Origin: Terfezia claveryi | Taxonomy: Eukaryota; Ascomycota; Pezizomycetes; Pezizales; Pezizaceae | Assembly: GCA_015179025.1 (NCBI GenBank) | Contig: WHUX01000112.1 | Coordinates: 1 to 64,000 of the forward strand | Direction: 5' to 3' | Length of the DNA stretch: 64,000 nucleotides | Part shown: positions 11,078 through 21,701 of the stretch, piece after piece | Position numbering within the stretch: the first letter of the stretch is position 1 | Layout: each line of letters opens with the position of its first letter | Notes under the pieces: model-generated | Seen by the model: only the letters and a program-made list of their open reading frames with translations | Database searches by the model: none | What the model was told of the DNA's origin: nothing | Translations under genes and position numbers: made by a program

Positions 11078-12907
11078 ATGAGCGCCATCCTCAGTGCCTC
11101 CGACCTCAACGACTTCATCTCCCCCGGTGTCGCTTGCATCAAACCCGTCGAGTCCCTCCCCGCCCCGCCTCCCCCTTCCAACCCCTATGAAGTCATCACC
11201 GAAGACGCCCCAAGCAACCCCCAGCCGAAATCCGCGCAAATCTCTCTCACCGACTGCCTCGCTTGCTCCGGCTGCGTCACCAGCGCAGAAGCCGTCCTCG
11301 TGCAACTCCAATCCGTACAAGAAGTCCTAGATAACCTAGAAGAACCCAATGGAAGAACCTTTATTGCCCTTGTGAGTCCGCAGAGTGTGGCGAGTATAGC
11401 TGCGGTGTATGGCGTTGGGTGGGGTGAGGCGAGGGGGATGGTAGAAGAGGGATTAAGGAGAAAAGGGTTTGGTGGGGTGGTCGATACGGATTTGGGGAGG
11501 GGTGTTTGTGCAGTGGGGGCATGGGCGGAGGTGCAGAGGATGTTAACCGGGGAGAGGGGGGAACTTAAAAAGCCCATTTTGACGAGCGCTTGTCCGGGTT
11601 TTGTATGTTATGCCGAGGCAGTACACCCTTATCTCCTCCCGCACCTGTCGAGGATGAAATCCCCCCAGGCGATTCTGGGAACGTTTATTAAGAGTGTATT
11701 ACCCAAGTTGATTGCGCAGGAGCGCGGGGTGGATGGGAAGGATGTGGAGCCGCAGGAGGTGTATGTTGTGGGGGTCCAGCCATGTTTTGATAAGAAACTT
11801 GAGGGCGCGAGAGGGGAGTTGACGAATGCGAGCTGGATGGAGGGAGTGGAGAAGGGGAGGGAGGTGAGGGATGTGGATTGTGTGATTACTACGAGGGAGT
11901 TGATTACGCTTTGTGGGGAGGAGGAGTTTGGGAAGTTGCCCAGGGCGACGACACAGAAGAGTGGTGGGACTGGAGACGTGTTGGAAGGGATGCTGAGGAT
12001 GTTGAGCGATGGTGAGGGGGGTTTTAGGTATACACCACTACCGATATCATCAACATCAACATCTTCAGCACTATGGTCTCAGGATATACTATCTAGCAGC
12101 ACACTACCCTCTGACCCTTCCCTAATGACAGGCACCTCAGGCGGATATCTAATCTACATCCTCTACCGTCTCCAGTCCCAGTACCCCGGGTCCACTATCT
12201 CCATCACCAAAGGCCGTAACTCTGACACTGTAGAATACGCCCTCCTTTCCCAAAAAAACACAGAAATCGTCAGACTCGCTCGCTCCTACGGTTTCCGCAA
12301 CATCCAGAACCTCGTTCGTAAACTCAAACCCCCAAGACGCAGGGTGTTGCCGAAATTTGGAAGGAAGGGTGCTGGGGGCCAGGTTGTTCTGGGGGGTGGT
12401 GCGGTGGGAGAGGGGACCGCATATGCGTATGTGGAGGTCATGGCTTGCCCCGGGGGTTGTACCAGTGGGGGAGGGCAGGTCAAAGTTGATGATGCGTTGC
12501 GGATAGGAAGGGGAGGTGGGGAGGAGGTTAGTGTTGGGGCAGATGATGGATCTGGGGAAGGTGGGGTGGTGAGTGCGGGTGCAGGAGTGGGAGGGCAACA
12601 GAAGCAGAGAGAGTGGTTGGCAAAGGTGGATGAGGCGTATTGGAGTGATTTATCATCATCTCCCACGTCCAAGAACATTGATGCTATGGAGATTGATGGA
12701 GAGCAGCAAGACCATCCTTTTGGCATTAATCCGGAGAAGGTGAGAAACTTTTTAAACTCATGGAGTCAGTTTACGGGAGTCAGTGTGGACAAATTACTAT
12801 CTACGGGTTATAGGAAAGTGGAGGATGAGTTTAATAAGGATAAGCGGGATGAAGATCCGGTGATGAGGGCAGCGGAGTTGGCGGGGAAAGCGGGGGGTGG
12901 GTGGTAG
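11078..12907 (+). CDS. NAR1: Cytosolic Fe-S cluster assembly protein NAR1 (hydrogenase-like)
   Basis: Single exon, 609 residues. Nar1 (human NARFL/CIAO3) is an essential iron-only-hydrogenase-like protein that bridges early and late steps of cytosolic/nuclear Fe-S assembly. The N-terminal cluster ligands are visible as Cys20 and then CLACSGC (Cys60, 63, 66). The hydrogenase-like ligands appear as TSACPGFVCYAEAVHP (about 168-183), GVQPCFDKKLE (about 231-241) and MACPGGCTSGGGQ (about 453-465). The segment after HPYLLPHLSRMKSPQ is also typical. Low-complexity Gly-rich insertions follow the last ligand motif and make the protein somewhat longer than yeast Nar1. The C-terminus ends at GGGW, consistent with the C-terminal Trp used by clients and adaptors of the targeting complex (inference). 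Confidence 0.97.
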   Translation: MSAILSASDLNDFISPGVACIKPVESLPAPPPPSNPYEVITEDAPSNPQPKSAQISLTDCLACSGCVTSAEAVLVQLQSVQEVLDNLEEPNGRTFIALVSPQSVASIAAVYGVGWGEARGMVEEGLRRKGFGGVVDTDLGRGVCAVGAWAEVQRMLTGERGELKKPILTSACPGFVCYAEAVHPYLLPHLSRMKSPQAILGTFIKSVLPKLIAQERGVDGKDVEPQEVYVVGVQPCFDKKLEGARGELTNASWMEGVEKGREVRDVDCVITTRELITLCGEEEFGKLPRATTQKSGGTGDVLEGMLRMLSDGEGGFRYTPLPISSTSTSSALWSQDILSSSTLPSDPSLMTGTSGGYLIYILYRLQSQYPGSTISITKGRNSDTVEYALLSQKNTEIVRLARSYGFRNIQNLVRKLKPPRRRVLPKFGRKGAGGQVVLGGGAVGEGTAYAYVEVMACPGGCTSGGGQVKVDDALRIGRGGGEEVSVGADDGSGEGGVVSAGAGVGGQQKQREWLAKVDEAYWSDLSSSPTSKNIDAMEIDGEQQDHPFGINPEKVRNFLNSWSQFTGVSVDKLLSTGYRKVEDEFNKDKRDEDPVMRAAELAGKAGGGW

Positions 12908-13434
12908 GAGGGTACCTTTTTTTTTTTCTTTTTTTTTGTAGAGAAAACATGGAAAGGCAATGGAAAAAAAAAAAAAAGGGAATTAGTTTTATTTTATTAT
13001 AGATAAATTGGTGGGAGTTGCGGTGGTTTTTTTTTTTTTATCTTTTGGTTTCTAAATGTTGATTCTTAATTTTTGGAAAGGTTTAGAGTTGAGGGTAATA
13101 GATTTCGTTTGAACCATAATTATCAACGGAAAATGTAATTTGGTGAGAAAGTCATTGGGGATGAATTTATGCGAAGCTTCAATCTTCAATATATAAGGTA
13201 ACAATATATAATTCATTTATCTAATTTATTTAAGCACTTGCATTTTTTTTTTGTCCTTTATCCTCGACAACCGAGAATTGCAATATATACAAATCGCCAT
13301 TTAAGGAGTGACCTTTCAAATTGTAACCACAATTGGAGTGGAGTGAAACATGGGTGTATCGACCACACCACCAATCCCGCACATCCATCCCACCAATCTC
13401 AAATCCATAAATCCATGACTCCTTCACCCATGAG
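12908..13434. other. Intergenic, poly-T/poly-A rich
   Basis: Space between the convergent NAR1 and HAL3-type genes. Contains long T runs (12918-12938, 13027-13039), an A run (12964-12977) and another T run near 13243. Probably both 3' flanks; no gene recognised. Confidence 0.6.
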
Positions 13435-14208
13435 TCATCTAACCGATGAATGCTCTCCTCCCTTCCTCCCCAACTCTTCCGCTCCTTTTTTCCGCGCTAA
13501 CCCCAACTCCCCCATTCCCTCCTTCCCTTCCAGCCCCAACTCCTTAACTACATACTCCACCACCTCGCACCATTCCCTCAGCGCCCCTGTGCCCACACCC
13601 CCAGACGCCATCCTCGTCTCCACCGGCCCCAACACATGCACCCACTTCCACTTATTCAACACATCCATATGGTTCCCCGTCACTGGATGATTCCACATGA
13701 ACGTATTCATCGCCGGCGCCACCATAATCTTCTTCTCCACATCCCATGACCTAACCACCCCCCCAAGCAACCCATCAACACTCCCACTCACCATCCTTGC
13801 TAAAAAATCCGCGCTCAACGGCGCGATAACCAACATATCCGCCCAATTCCGCAACTCAATGTGCAAGACTGGATCCCCGGATTTGGTCCATTGTACCCAT
13901 TCGTCGTCATTAGTCCAGGTACGAGAGACGATAGGGAAAAATGTTGGTATGGCGGCCCCTGGGGAAGGGTGGGTGAGCGTGTTTGGGAGGAAGTGGATGG
14001 AGGAAGGGGTTAGAATTAGGTGGATGGACAGGTGCGCGGTGTAGGGGGTTAGGGCGGCTAGGATTTCGGGGAGCCTGAGGGTGGCGATAGAGCCGGTACA
14101 GCCGAGGAGGAGGTGCTTCTTCGTGGAAGTCCGGGTGGCGAAGAATGGAGTGCTGACGGTACGGAGAACGAGAGGAAGGATATAGGTTCTAGTAGCGCAA
14201 GGGTCCAT
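13435..14208 (-). CDS. HAL3/phosphopantothenoylcysteine decarboxylase-type flavoprotein, catalytic Cys replaced
   Basis: 257 residues, one exon. Flavoprotein-fold member of the HFCD family; relatives decarboxylate phosphopantothenoylcysteine in CoA synthesis, and in yeasts some act as inhibitory subunits of protein phosphatase Ppz1. Seen: LLLGCTGSIAT (FMN phosphate loop, about 34-43), LHIELRNWADMLVIAPLSAD with the catalytic His at 116, and VAPAMNTFMWNHPVT with the PxMN Asn at 168. At the substrate-clamp loop, where active enzymes usually read (A)CGDxGxGAM, this protein reads ASGGVGTGAL: Ser202 (codon TCT) instead of Cys. By known family biochemistry that Cys is required to complete the reaction. 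The protein may therefore be a Hal3/Vhs3-like subunit rather than a free-standing decarboxylase (inference). The C-terminus is Gly/Glu/Lys-rich. Confidence 0.85.
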   Translation of the reverse strand: MDPCATRTYILPLVLRTVSTPFFATRTSTKKHLLLGCTGSIATLRLPEILAALTPYTAHLSIHLILTPSSIHFLPNTLTHPSPGAAIPTFFPIVSRTWTNDDEWVQWTKSGDPVLHIELRNWADMLVIAPLSADFLARMVSGSVDGLLGGVVRSWDVEKKIMVAPAMNTFMWNHPVTGNHMDVLNKWKWVHVLGPVETRMASGGVGTGALREWCEVVEYVVKELGLEGKEGMGELGLARKKGAEELGRKGGEHSSVR

Positions 14209-14918
14209 AGCGGCGTATTATGTAGATGCTGAGTGCTCTTTGCGCCCAAAAATACTGAATTTGAAGTACCTTTTCTCGAACATAAGTCGATAATTCTTGC
14301 CCTGCAAGAGTTGCATGCGCAGGGACAAGCCAGACTGGTGCAGACTCAGCTGGCGAGGGACGGGGCGGAGTGGAGAAGGGCAATATTAGCAATAGAGGAC
14401 ACTGAAGACCGCCACGGGGACGGAGTGGAGAAGGGCAATTAGCATAGAGGACACTGGCCGAAAGACCTGATGAACTGCCTGCCTTTATATGACGCCATAG
14501 TTGTCGTACACCACCAGCGAAGGAAAGAGAAGCCCGAGCTGAGACGACGGCCCCGAGATTGATGGAATACAGTTCCGCTGGAGGCGACCGAGGCGACCAA
14601 ACAGTCTGGATACGGCGAGCAAGCAGCTCGATGGAGTTACCCCAAAACTAGTGGTGTAGCTGCGGCGGCGGCGGCATCACGTAGCGGAAGGCCTCTTGGG
14701 GAAGAGGGGGGCGGGGGAGGGGGAGGGGGGTTTTTGCTTCAGGCTATTGTGCCGAAGTAGTGAGCGGCGCCTCTGACGACATGGAAGGAAACGATGGCAG
14801 TAGCAGGTCAGTAGATGGAGAGGGAGCTCAAGACAGAGCAACTAGAGGGGCGCTGTTGTGTGGGGCTGGGAGTTAGCCAACGATTTTCCTTTTGTTTTAT
14901 TAGTTTTATTATATTGGG

Positions 14919-14962
<44 letters not shown>

Positions 14963-16011
14963 CAGCTCTGGCTTCAAGGTACGTAATAACTGTTTAGCAG
15001 TCCATCTGATTTCGCTTTTTTTTCGATGGCAGCTGAATGCACTAGTGCAAGTGTTTCAAACACCCCGACGCGCTGCCTCTTGGGCGGACTTGGGCGGGCA
15101 AGCCAGAACATCGTCGTGAAATGTGTCGTGCACGCCGCATTTAACGCCCCTCCACTCTACAATGGAGGGGCAAACAAAAGAACGCCCCAACGAAACAAAT
15201 CGGTTATTCACCTCCAAACGATCGCCCCCCACCTCCGCTTGCCTGTGTGGCTTACCCTCAATTTCCAGTCCCCTAGCGTAGGTTACCCTCAACTCCCCCT
15301 CGTAAATACTATCCCCCCACATTCTATTTCATATTTCTCCCACATAAAAGAAAATAAATTGTATCTCCAACTTTACAGAAAATATTGATTACTTGATTTT
15401 CAAGTAAGGGCCGATTGATTTTGCATGGGCTCATTTTCGGAGAAACTTGCGTATGTAGTTCCAAAGGTGGTACTCCTTTGTTGTCGTCCTGCTAGACGCC
15501 AGGAGTTGACCATTACACTGATGTCAGCATCTGAGTTACCGTACCCGCTGGGGGGGCGCCACCCTACGTTGGAGAGTTGATAGGCAAAAAATTATACATG
15601 TTCGATCCCTGCGTCCACAAACTCAATTTTCGTCACCCGCAACGCTTCTGCTACCATATCATGGGGGCTAGTCTAGGCTCACCGAAATGTCCTGGCTATT
15701 GAGATTCTGATGCTTCATTTCACAGTGTACTCATGTCTACCTAGAGGTTACGACTTTCATGTCCCATGGCTGAACAGCTTCACTGTGAAAGACGCAGGCA
15801 ATCCCTGTTCAGGGTATATGGGGCTCTCCCGTAAACTTATTATTATAAAACAACATAGATGTATGCCCACTCCCTTGCGCGCCCAAAACCGTCATCAACA
15901 TTCGTAACGTAAAATGGAGAGGCATCAAACACAGAAGGCTTCCAGCAGGTACAACCAGCCCTACAGGCCAAAGGATAGCCGAGAACAAGTATCGAAGGAG
16001 GAAAAAGCATA
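14209..16011. other. Intergenic with AAT microsatellite
   Basis: About 1.8 kb with short unrelated open frames only. Direct repetition of a short block GACGGAGTGGAGAAGGGCAA-like occurs twice near 14358-14440. G-rich patch at 14700-14730. No gene supported. Confidence 0.5.
14920..14961. repeat. Trinucleotide microsatellite (AAT)n
   Basis: About 14 uninterrupted AAT units in non-coding sequence. Confidence 0.95.
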
Positions 16012-16632
16012 TCAACATTGTATCTTTGGTGGGGGGTTTTCAACCATCTCTATGCCATCTGTCCTCCGCGGCCTCAAGCCTAGCTCCAGCATTTGCCTGA
16101 GCTTGATGAGATCCCTATCCAAGCCTACCTCATCGAGCTCGATTGTTGGCAATGCTTTCAAGTCTGGGGCTGGGGCAGTCGTCACTTTGTGTCCCAGAAT
16201 ATCTCGATATTCCGGTGCATTGTCATATTCAAAAGGGTCTGTTTGGTTATCTTGATCATCTGTTGCGTCTGTATCCACAATCTCCCTCCCGTCCCACCTG
16301 TCGAATTCTTCGAATAATTGGAATGAGAAAGCGGAAATGGGTCTTGGTGCTGCAATTATGTTTGGGGCGTCGGTTGTGAAAGGCTTATACGATTGATTCT
16401 TCTCCTGCTCGAGCCCTGGCTGGCTCGGGCCGTAGCATTGATAATACGGCTGATCTAACAAGCGTGTAGTCTCGGTGATCTCTGTCGTTAAAGGTATCGG
16501 CATCCCAGTCATGGAGCCTTCAGTGAGAGAATGGTTCTCAGGTTCATCAGAACTTCCGCTGGTGAGGCAGCATTGGAGTGGTGAGAGAAAGATGTCTCGG
16601 ACGGTTTCTGTCCAGCGTCTGTGCTGCTCCAT
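16012..16632 (-). CDS. Hypothetical protein, 206 residues
   Basis: I do not recognise this frame. It encodes an acidic protein starting MEQHRRWTETVRDIF, with a Thr/Glu-rich stretch, an FEEFDRWDGREIVDTDATDD acidic patch, and a helix-like segment LDRDLIKLRQMLELGLRPRR near the C-terminus. A stop codon directly precedes the ATG, so the start is fixed unless an intron lies upstream. An overlapping frame on the same strand (16928-16509) is also open over 139 codons, and part of either could belong to a spliced gene. Composition is protein-like, without poly-residue runs, but there is no family support. It stands alone, more than 1.8 kb from any recognised gene on either side. Confidence 0.35.
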   Translation of the reverse strand: MEQHRRWTETVRDIFLSPLQCCLTSGSSDEPENHSLTEGSMTGMPIPLTTEITETTRLLDQPYYQCYGPSQPGLEQEKNQSYKPFTTDAPNIIAAPRPISAFSFQLFEEFDRWDGREIVDTDATDDQDNQTDPFEYDNAPEYRDILGHKVTTAPAPDLKALPTIELDEVGLDRDLIKLRQMLELGLRPRRTDGIEMVENPPPKIQC

Positions 16633-18997
16633 TCAATGTGTCGTGCCTTTTCCTTCAGGTCATATATCAGTTCTGTATTGAACCTTGGATCGGGTGAGGG
16701 AACATACACAATCAAGAATGATGTGTGGACAAAGTCCCTTGCAATGTTGGTGCTTAGGGAGCAATAAAGGTCAGTGTTAAGCAGACGGAAGGCAAGAAGT
16801 GATATTTGAATGACTCTGTGGGGCATTGCAGAACCATTTCCTTTCGCAAGACTAGCTCTGACAACCATCTTACTATTTCTTCCTCCATATATCGTTTGGG
16901 AGTGTTCTTTTTTCCTTCTCGTGAGCATATGCTATCTTGACGCGATTTATCTCCATATCTAATTCGCTGAGCCCCTCGACGCTCTCTAAGCAAACGAGGC
17001 AACGAAACAGTGAAGATAATATGGACTTTAAGTGTAAGACCTTATGCAGGTATTCTTAAAACATTCAATCAACCCAATAGAGACATACGCCTAACATGAT
17101 TTGTCACTTCTTTTGAGGTAAAGCACTGTAATTAACAATTATGTATGTGGGTTCTGTTTTGAGTATTGCTTACCTTGGGAACAGTTTACCGTGGAGAAAT
17201 CGTTTCTCGTTATTCCGGTATCGTGTCCCAGAAGCATCAAACGGTCTGATTTATACTTCATGGACTCTGCAAATGAGCTGAAAATCACTGTTGAATCCTA
17301 AAAAGCTGCAAAATAATAATCTTGCAGTTGTAGTCTTGCAGTCACTCTGGAGTTCGAGACACGGCAGGGAATACAAGCAGATGTTGACGAAGTACAGACC
17401 TGGCTATGCAAAACTATCAATGTTTGGTATCCGAAACTGTTAATTACCCATTGTTATATCCATTGGGGGTGGTATGATGCCATAGGTCGCCTGCATCCCA
17501 AAATAAAGCAACCACACTGTCAAAATTATCTTAACAGTACTGATAACCCAACCAGACTAACTGATAACATACTCGGATGCGATTGATACCGGCGGCTGGG
17601 CGAGAGAAACGTTTGTGCTGCCTTAATGTTCTCCACATTGTTGGCGGGCCCGTTTATACCTCGACAGCTGGTCTGATTAACAACCCAAAAATTGGACGCG
17701 GGTAGGGGGGATAGAGTTCGATGCAAACCCTGGGGATCGGGGCTGGATCGATCGTGATTTAAGATTGTTGATATTTCCCAAATAGGGCACCGGTTATCGA
17801 TCGTTGGCTTTGTTTCTTGCTAATGTCTTGGACCGAGCTCCTCCTCCTCCTCTCAGCATCTGCCTTGTGTACCAGCGGCTTGCACCTTACCGGTAGATCT
17901 TGTTTGATTGATTATATTCCCATATCCGCCTGATATAAACTCATATAGTCCTGCGGGTGATACCAATGATTATGACAGGTTATAATGCCGAAAGGTATAA
18001 GACCACATGAACAAAAACACTCAGAAACGAGACAAGTATTGCAGGAAAAGCTGCTGAGCAGGCCCAAATTGAGGCTGAATTTGAATCTCGATTTCTGTAA
18101 AGTGGATACAGGAACGGGTGCGTACATATACTTCCGGTGGCGGACGAGCCAAACTACCTAGTGATAGGCTCTGTTGGTTGCTACTTCGATAGCGATAGCT
18201 GTTATACCAACGAAGTTGAGAATATGTATTAAGCCTTCGGTTGGGAAGAAGCTCGATGTGGGGTGAGCTTGTCCTGCTTGACTGGGGCTGTCTTAAGGTG
18301 GGCATTTCCGCTTTGGGAAATACCGACCCTGGACCTGCACTAGCGACCCCGCAAAATAAATAAACCTGCCGAGGGAAGTTTAATATAATTGCCCAGATTG
18401 ACGACTCCGTGTATTCGGGTCCTTTGTTACTTATATCTTGATGGTTTATATTTTCCCGAGGTATAAATTGCATGTAGATATAATATGTCAAACTGAGGTG
18501 TGTCAAAATAAGGATTGACATAATTTGAATTGGTCATTGTGGAATACATATGGCAATATTATATAGGAAGCATCGAGTAGTGACGATGTTATGTAGACAA
18601 GGAGGTATATGGACACGGAGCGTAGACGTGCTCGAGCGTACCAGCGAGCATTGGCAATCAGATATCTTTAATGAAATGGTAAATTGGGGCAAAAGAACAA
18701 GAGAATGATATTGGAGAACCCACCTCAAATTGTAAAAGGGGATGTGTAGGAAGGCAAGATGGATCGACGGAAATAACCCAAGGATTAAAGAAAAGAACGC
18801 CCTAAAAGGTGATGTCCGACATCGCCCCCAACCCTATAATAGATCTTGAAGCAGAAAATTTCAAAGGATCTTAAAAGCTTAGAAAATGAAAAGCACAGAT
18901 CCCAAACCCACCCCGAAGCCATGTACCATCCTATACTCCCAATTCAAACCTCTAGCCGGCCTCCGAACCTACAAGCTCCATCTCATCCCCAAAATTT
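16633..18997. other. Intergenic, nothing recognised
   Basis: About 2.4 kb. Short frames on both strands without family similarity. One copy of the recurrent CCAACCAGACTA motif ends at 17559 (see the dispersed motif finding). The right edge is the 3' flank of the EGF-like protein gene. Confidence 0.5.
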
Positions 18998-21701
18998 CTA
19001 CGACGAAGTCTTCTCCCCCCCCACCTTAAGCCCCCCCGGCAAATTCAACACCTTGTTTTCTAAATCTACCGACACCTGATTCCCCGCATCAACATTTCCA
19101 TAATCGACTCCCGCCGTAAATGTACTCTGCAGATTCTCTCTTGCGGTAACAGCAACCTTCAACCCCTTATCCTGGACCAAAAACAAAATCACCACTCTCG
19201 AGAAATCCACCACCTCTTCGTTGAGAGCAAGGACGCGATTCCCTGGGGAGGCAGTTGCGGTTGAACCTGCGGGGGTTGTTGTACTAGGGGCGGGTATGGG
19301 TATCGTTGGGGCATCTTGGGTTTCAGTACCGACAATACTGAAGTCGTATTCGTCGGCGGTTAGTTCCTTTAATCGTTTAATCCTCCTTTTTACAGCTGCT
19401 GGGGTTGTGGTTGGTACAATTGATGAAGTTGCTGCTGCTGCTGCTGTTGTTGTTGTTAAAATTGTTGTATTATCTGGTGCAGTCCTCCCATTAAACGTCA
19501 CCAATGCATTCTGCGCGGCACAGCTAACATTACTTGCCGAAAACTCACTTAACACCCTACTCCCATCCAGCTGGACATTATAATTCTGCGTGCTAACCTC
19601 AAACAACCTCTTGATTGCACTTCCCATCGTGGCATTCCGGATCCACACAAACGTATCTCCAATCTTAATCTCCCCCAAATCCATCGTGACGCAAGAGTTA
19701 TCGAATTTACTGCATGACTTCCCTGAAAAGCCCCCAGTGCAGATACACCCACAGAAGTCTTCCGTAGCCACGTTCTCTCCGCCATTCCCGCAGGGATTCT
19801 GAGTTTCGCATTGTAGGAGGATCTCGGTGTTGGTTGAGGACTTGTCTTTTTGGTGGTGAGAGAGGGTGACGAGCTGTACGGGAACAATGACTGCTGCGGT
19901 GATAATGAGGAGAGCAAGGATGACGAGGAGGATAAAAGCCCAAAGAGGGAGGCCGCAGACTCTCTGACCCTTCTTAGAAGCAATTTGTACTGATGAATCC
20001 TCACCATTACTATTACCATCCATGAAATCCGAAGGCATTGGCCAGGCGGAGGCTCGAGAGCCATTCCTGCCCGCTCCAGGAAATGGCGGAGGAAATGACG
20101 CAAGGATATCCGAGATAGAATCTGTTCTACGATTCGAGCCTAAAACCCACAAACACCATTTATTAGCAAAGCCGTGGCCCTATCTCCCTGCAGATCCAGG
20201 AAACCATACTAGAGTTCGTTAGGAAACTCGATGAGAAACTACCTCGCAAACTACTTCCCGCTCTAAGCTTTCCAGTCTCAAGTACAGCAGCCAACTTCGT
20301 CGCTCTCCGGATCAAATCTGGTAAGCTAGTCAAACTCCCCCGAGCCTCTGCATCCCTAACAGCATTTAAATTTAACCCAGGCGGGGGAGCCTTGCGCCCC
20401 TTCATCTTTGCAGCCATGGATTTTGAAATATTGAGAGGCTCCATATTATGAGAATATAATGACAAAGTTCTAGCGTGAGGATCAGAATCCACGCCGAGCT
20501 GTTTAGCTGAAGTTCCCGCCTCCTTCCAATTACCATCAGAGTAGTTCCCCGGTACAGGAAATGTAAAACCCATGAGTGGAGATGGCGTCTTTGTCGGCGC
20601 CGGCGCGGCGTTAGGAGGAGAGGCACCCCGTGTCGGTAAAGAAGAGTCATTTGGGCTGGGTTCAGTGTTTAAGTATGTCTGCTTCGTACTATCCTTATCC
20701 TGTCTCGGGGTAGATTTGATCTCCGTGATCTTCGGTTTCGACTTTCTCCCCAAACTAGCCTGCCTAACAAGCCCCTTCTGCTCACCATCATCCTCAGTTG
20801 GCATTGGTCGGTAATTATCCTCATCGTCTTCCTCCCCAGACGTGCTAGGCGGCAGTGATACTGCTGGATAATTGGCGCTGCCCCATGTGGATGGTATAAC
20901 GTGACTAGAAGCATATGAGCCATGTCGAATAGATTCTTCGGGTATAGGTGAGACCTGAATCTCAGGCTGAGGGTAGTACGAAGAAACCCCACGCCTCGAA
21001 GACGGGGGTGCCGTGTTCGTGCCTTTCCGTTGCTGGGTTTGAGGCATTTGCGCGGGAGGGGTGGGATTCATAATTGGCGGATTAACAGGGACTGAATCGT
21101 CATATTCTAGCAGGATAGATCTCGGACCGTGCATCATACTTGGGTGGACACCAATGATAGACGACATCATGAGGCTTTTTGAGTCAATATCCTCCTCATA
21201 ATCCGCTGGTCTGTTATACCTTGGCTGAGGCCCAGATAGGTACCCTCTATTACCATACGGTACGCCGCTGTCATGCTCCTCCGGTCGAGATTGACCACGA
21301 TCCATAAATTGATATTGGTTTCTTGCCTGCTGCATTGGATGGACTGGTCTCGCCCTCCCCACTGGTGGATTTGTTAGTGACCTTCCAGTATTTGCACCTT
21401 CATCACTTGCAGGATTCAGCCGCGGATCTCTTGCCCTTGGCTGACTAGATGATTCCTGTGGTAGTGAAGGTTGACTTGAACTCGATTGCTGAAATGGTGA
21501 AGGCCCTCTGATACGGTTCATTGGTGGCGTTGGACTTTCTAGATTAGGTGGATATTTGAGGTTTGATGGTAAGGGCAGCCGCTCCTTCAGGTCTAAGCCA
21601 ACATTCCCTCTCCTCGCATTTGGAAGTGCGTATAAATCCTCTTCCTCTTGAAGTCTCCCATGCCGCTCCCCATCCCTTTGTCTCCGCAAGTACTGGCTCA
21701 T
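18998..21701 (-). CDS. EGF-like domain single-pass membrane protein
   Basis: Two exons, 21701-20243 and 20139-18998, joined in phase across a 103-nt intron (GTAGTT...TTTTAG), 866 residues. Residues 1 to about 545 are Pro/Ser/Gln-rich and probably disordered, with short charged blocks (MSQYLRRQRDGERHGR at the start). One hydrophobic segment, LPLWAFILLVILALLIITAA, at about 549-570 is the likely membrane anchor. It is followed by a compact Cys-rich EGF-like unit (CETQNPCGNGG...CGCICTGGFSGKSC) at about 593-625. The rest is a Thr/Ser/Ala-rich ectodomain with a further Cys pair. The layout (long cytosolic N-tail, anchor, EGF, ectodomain) resembles a conserved but functionally unassigned group in filamentous ascomycetes; a surface sensor or adhesion role is only a guess. 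Confidence 0.85.

Noticed and set aside
15590..15625. GTTCGATCCC string suggesting a tRNA T-arm
   Set aside because: Flanking bases do not pair to form a T-stem or acceptor stem.
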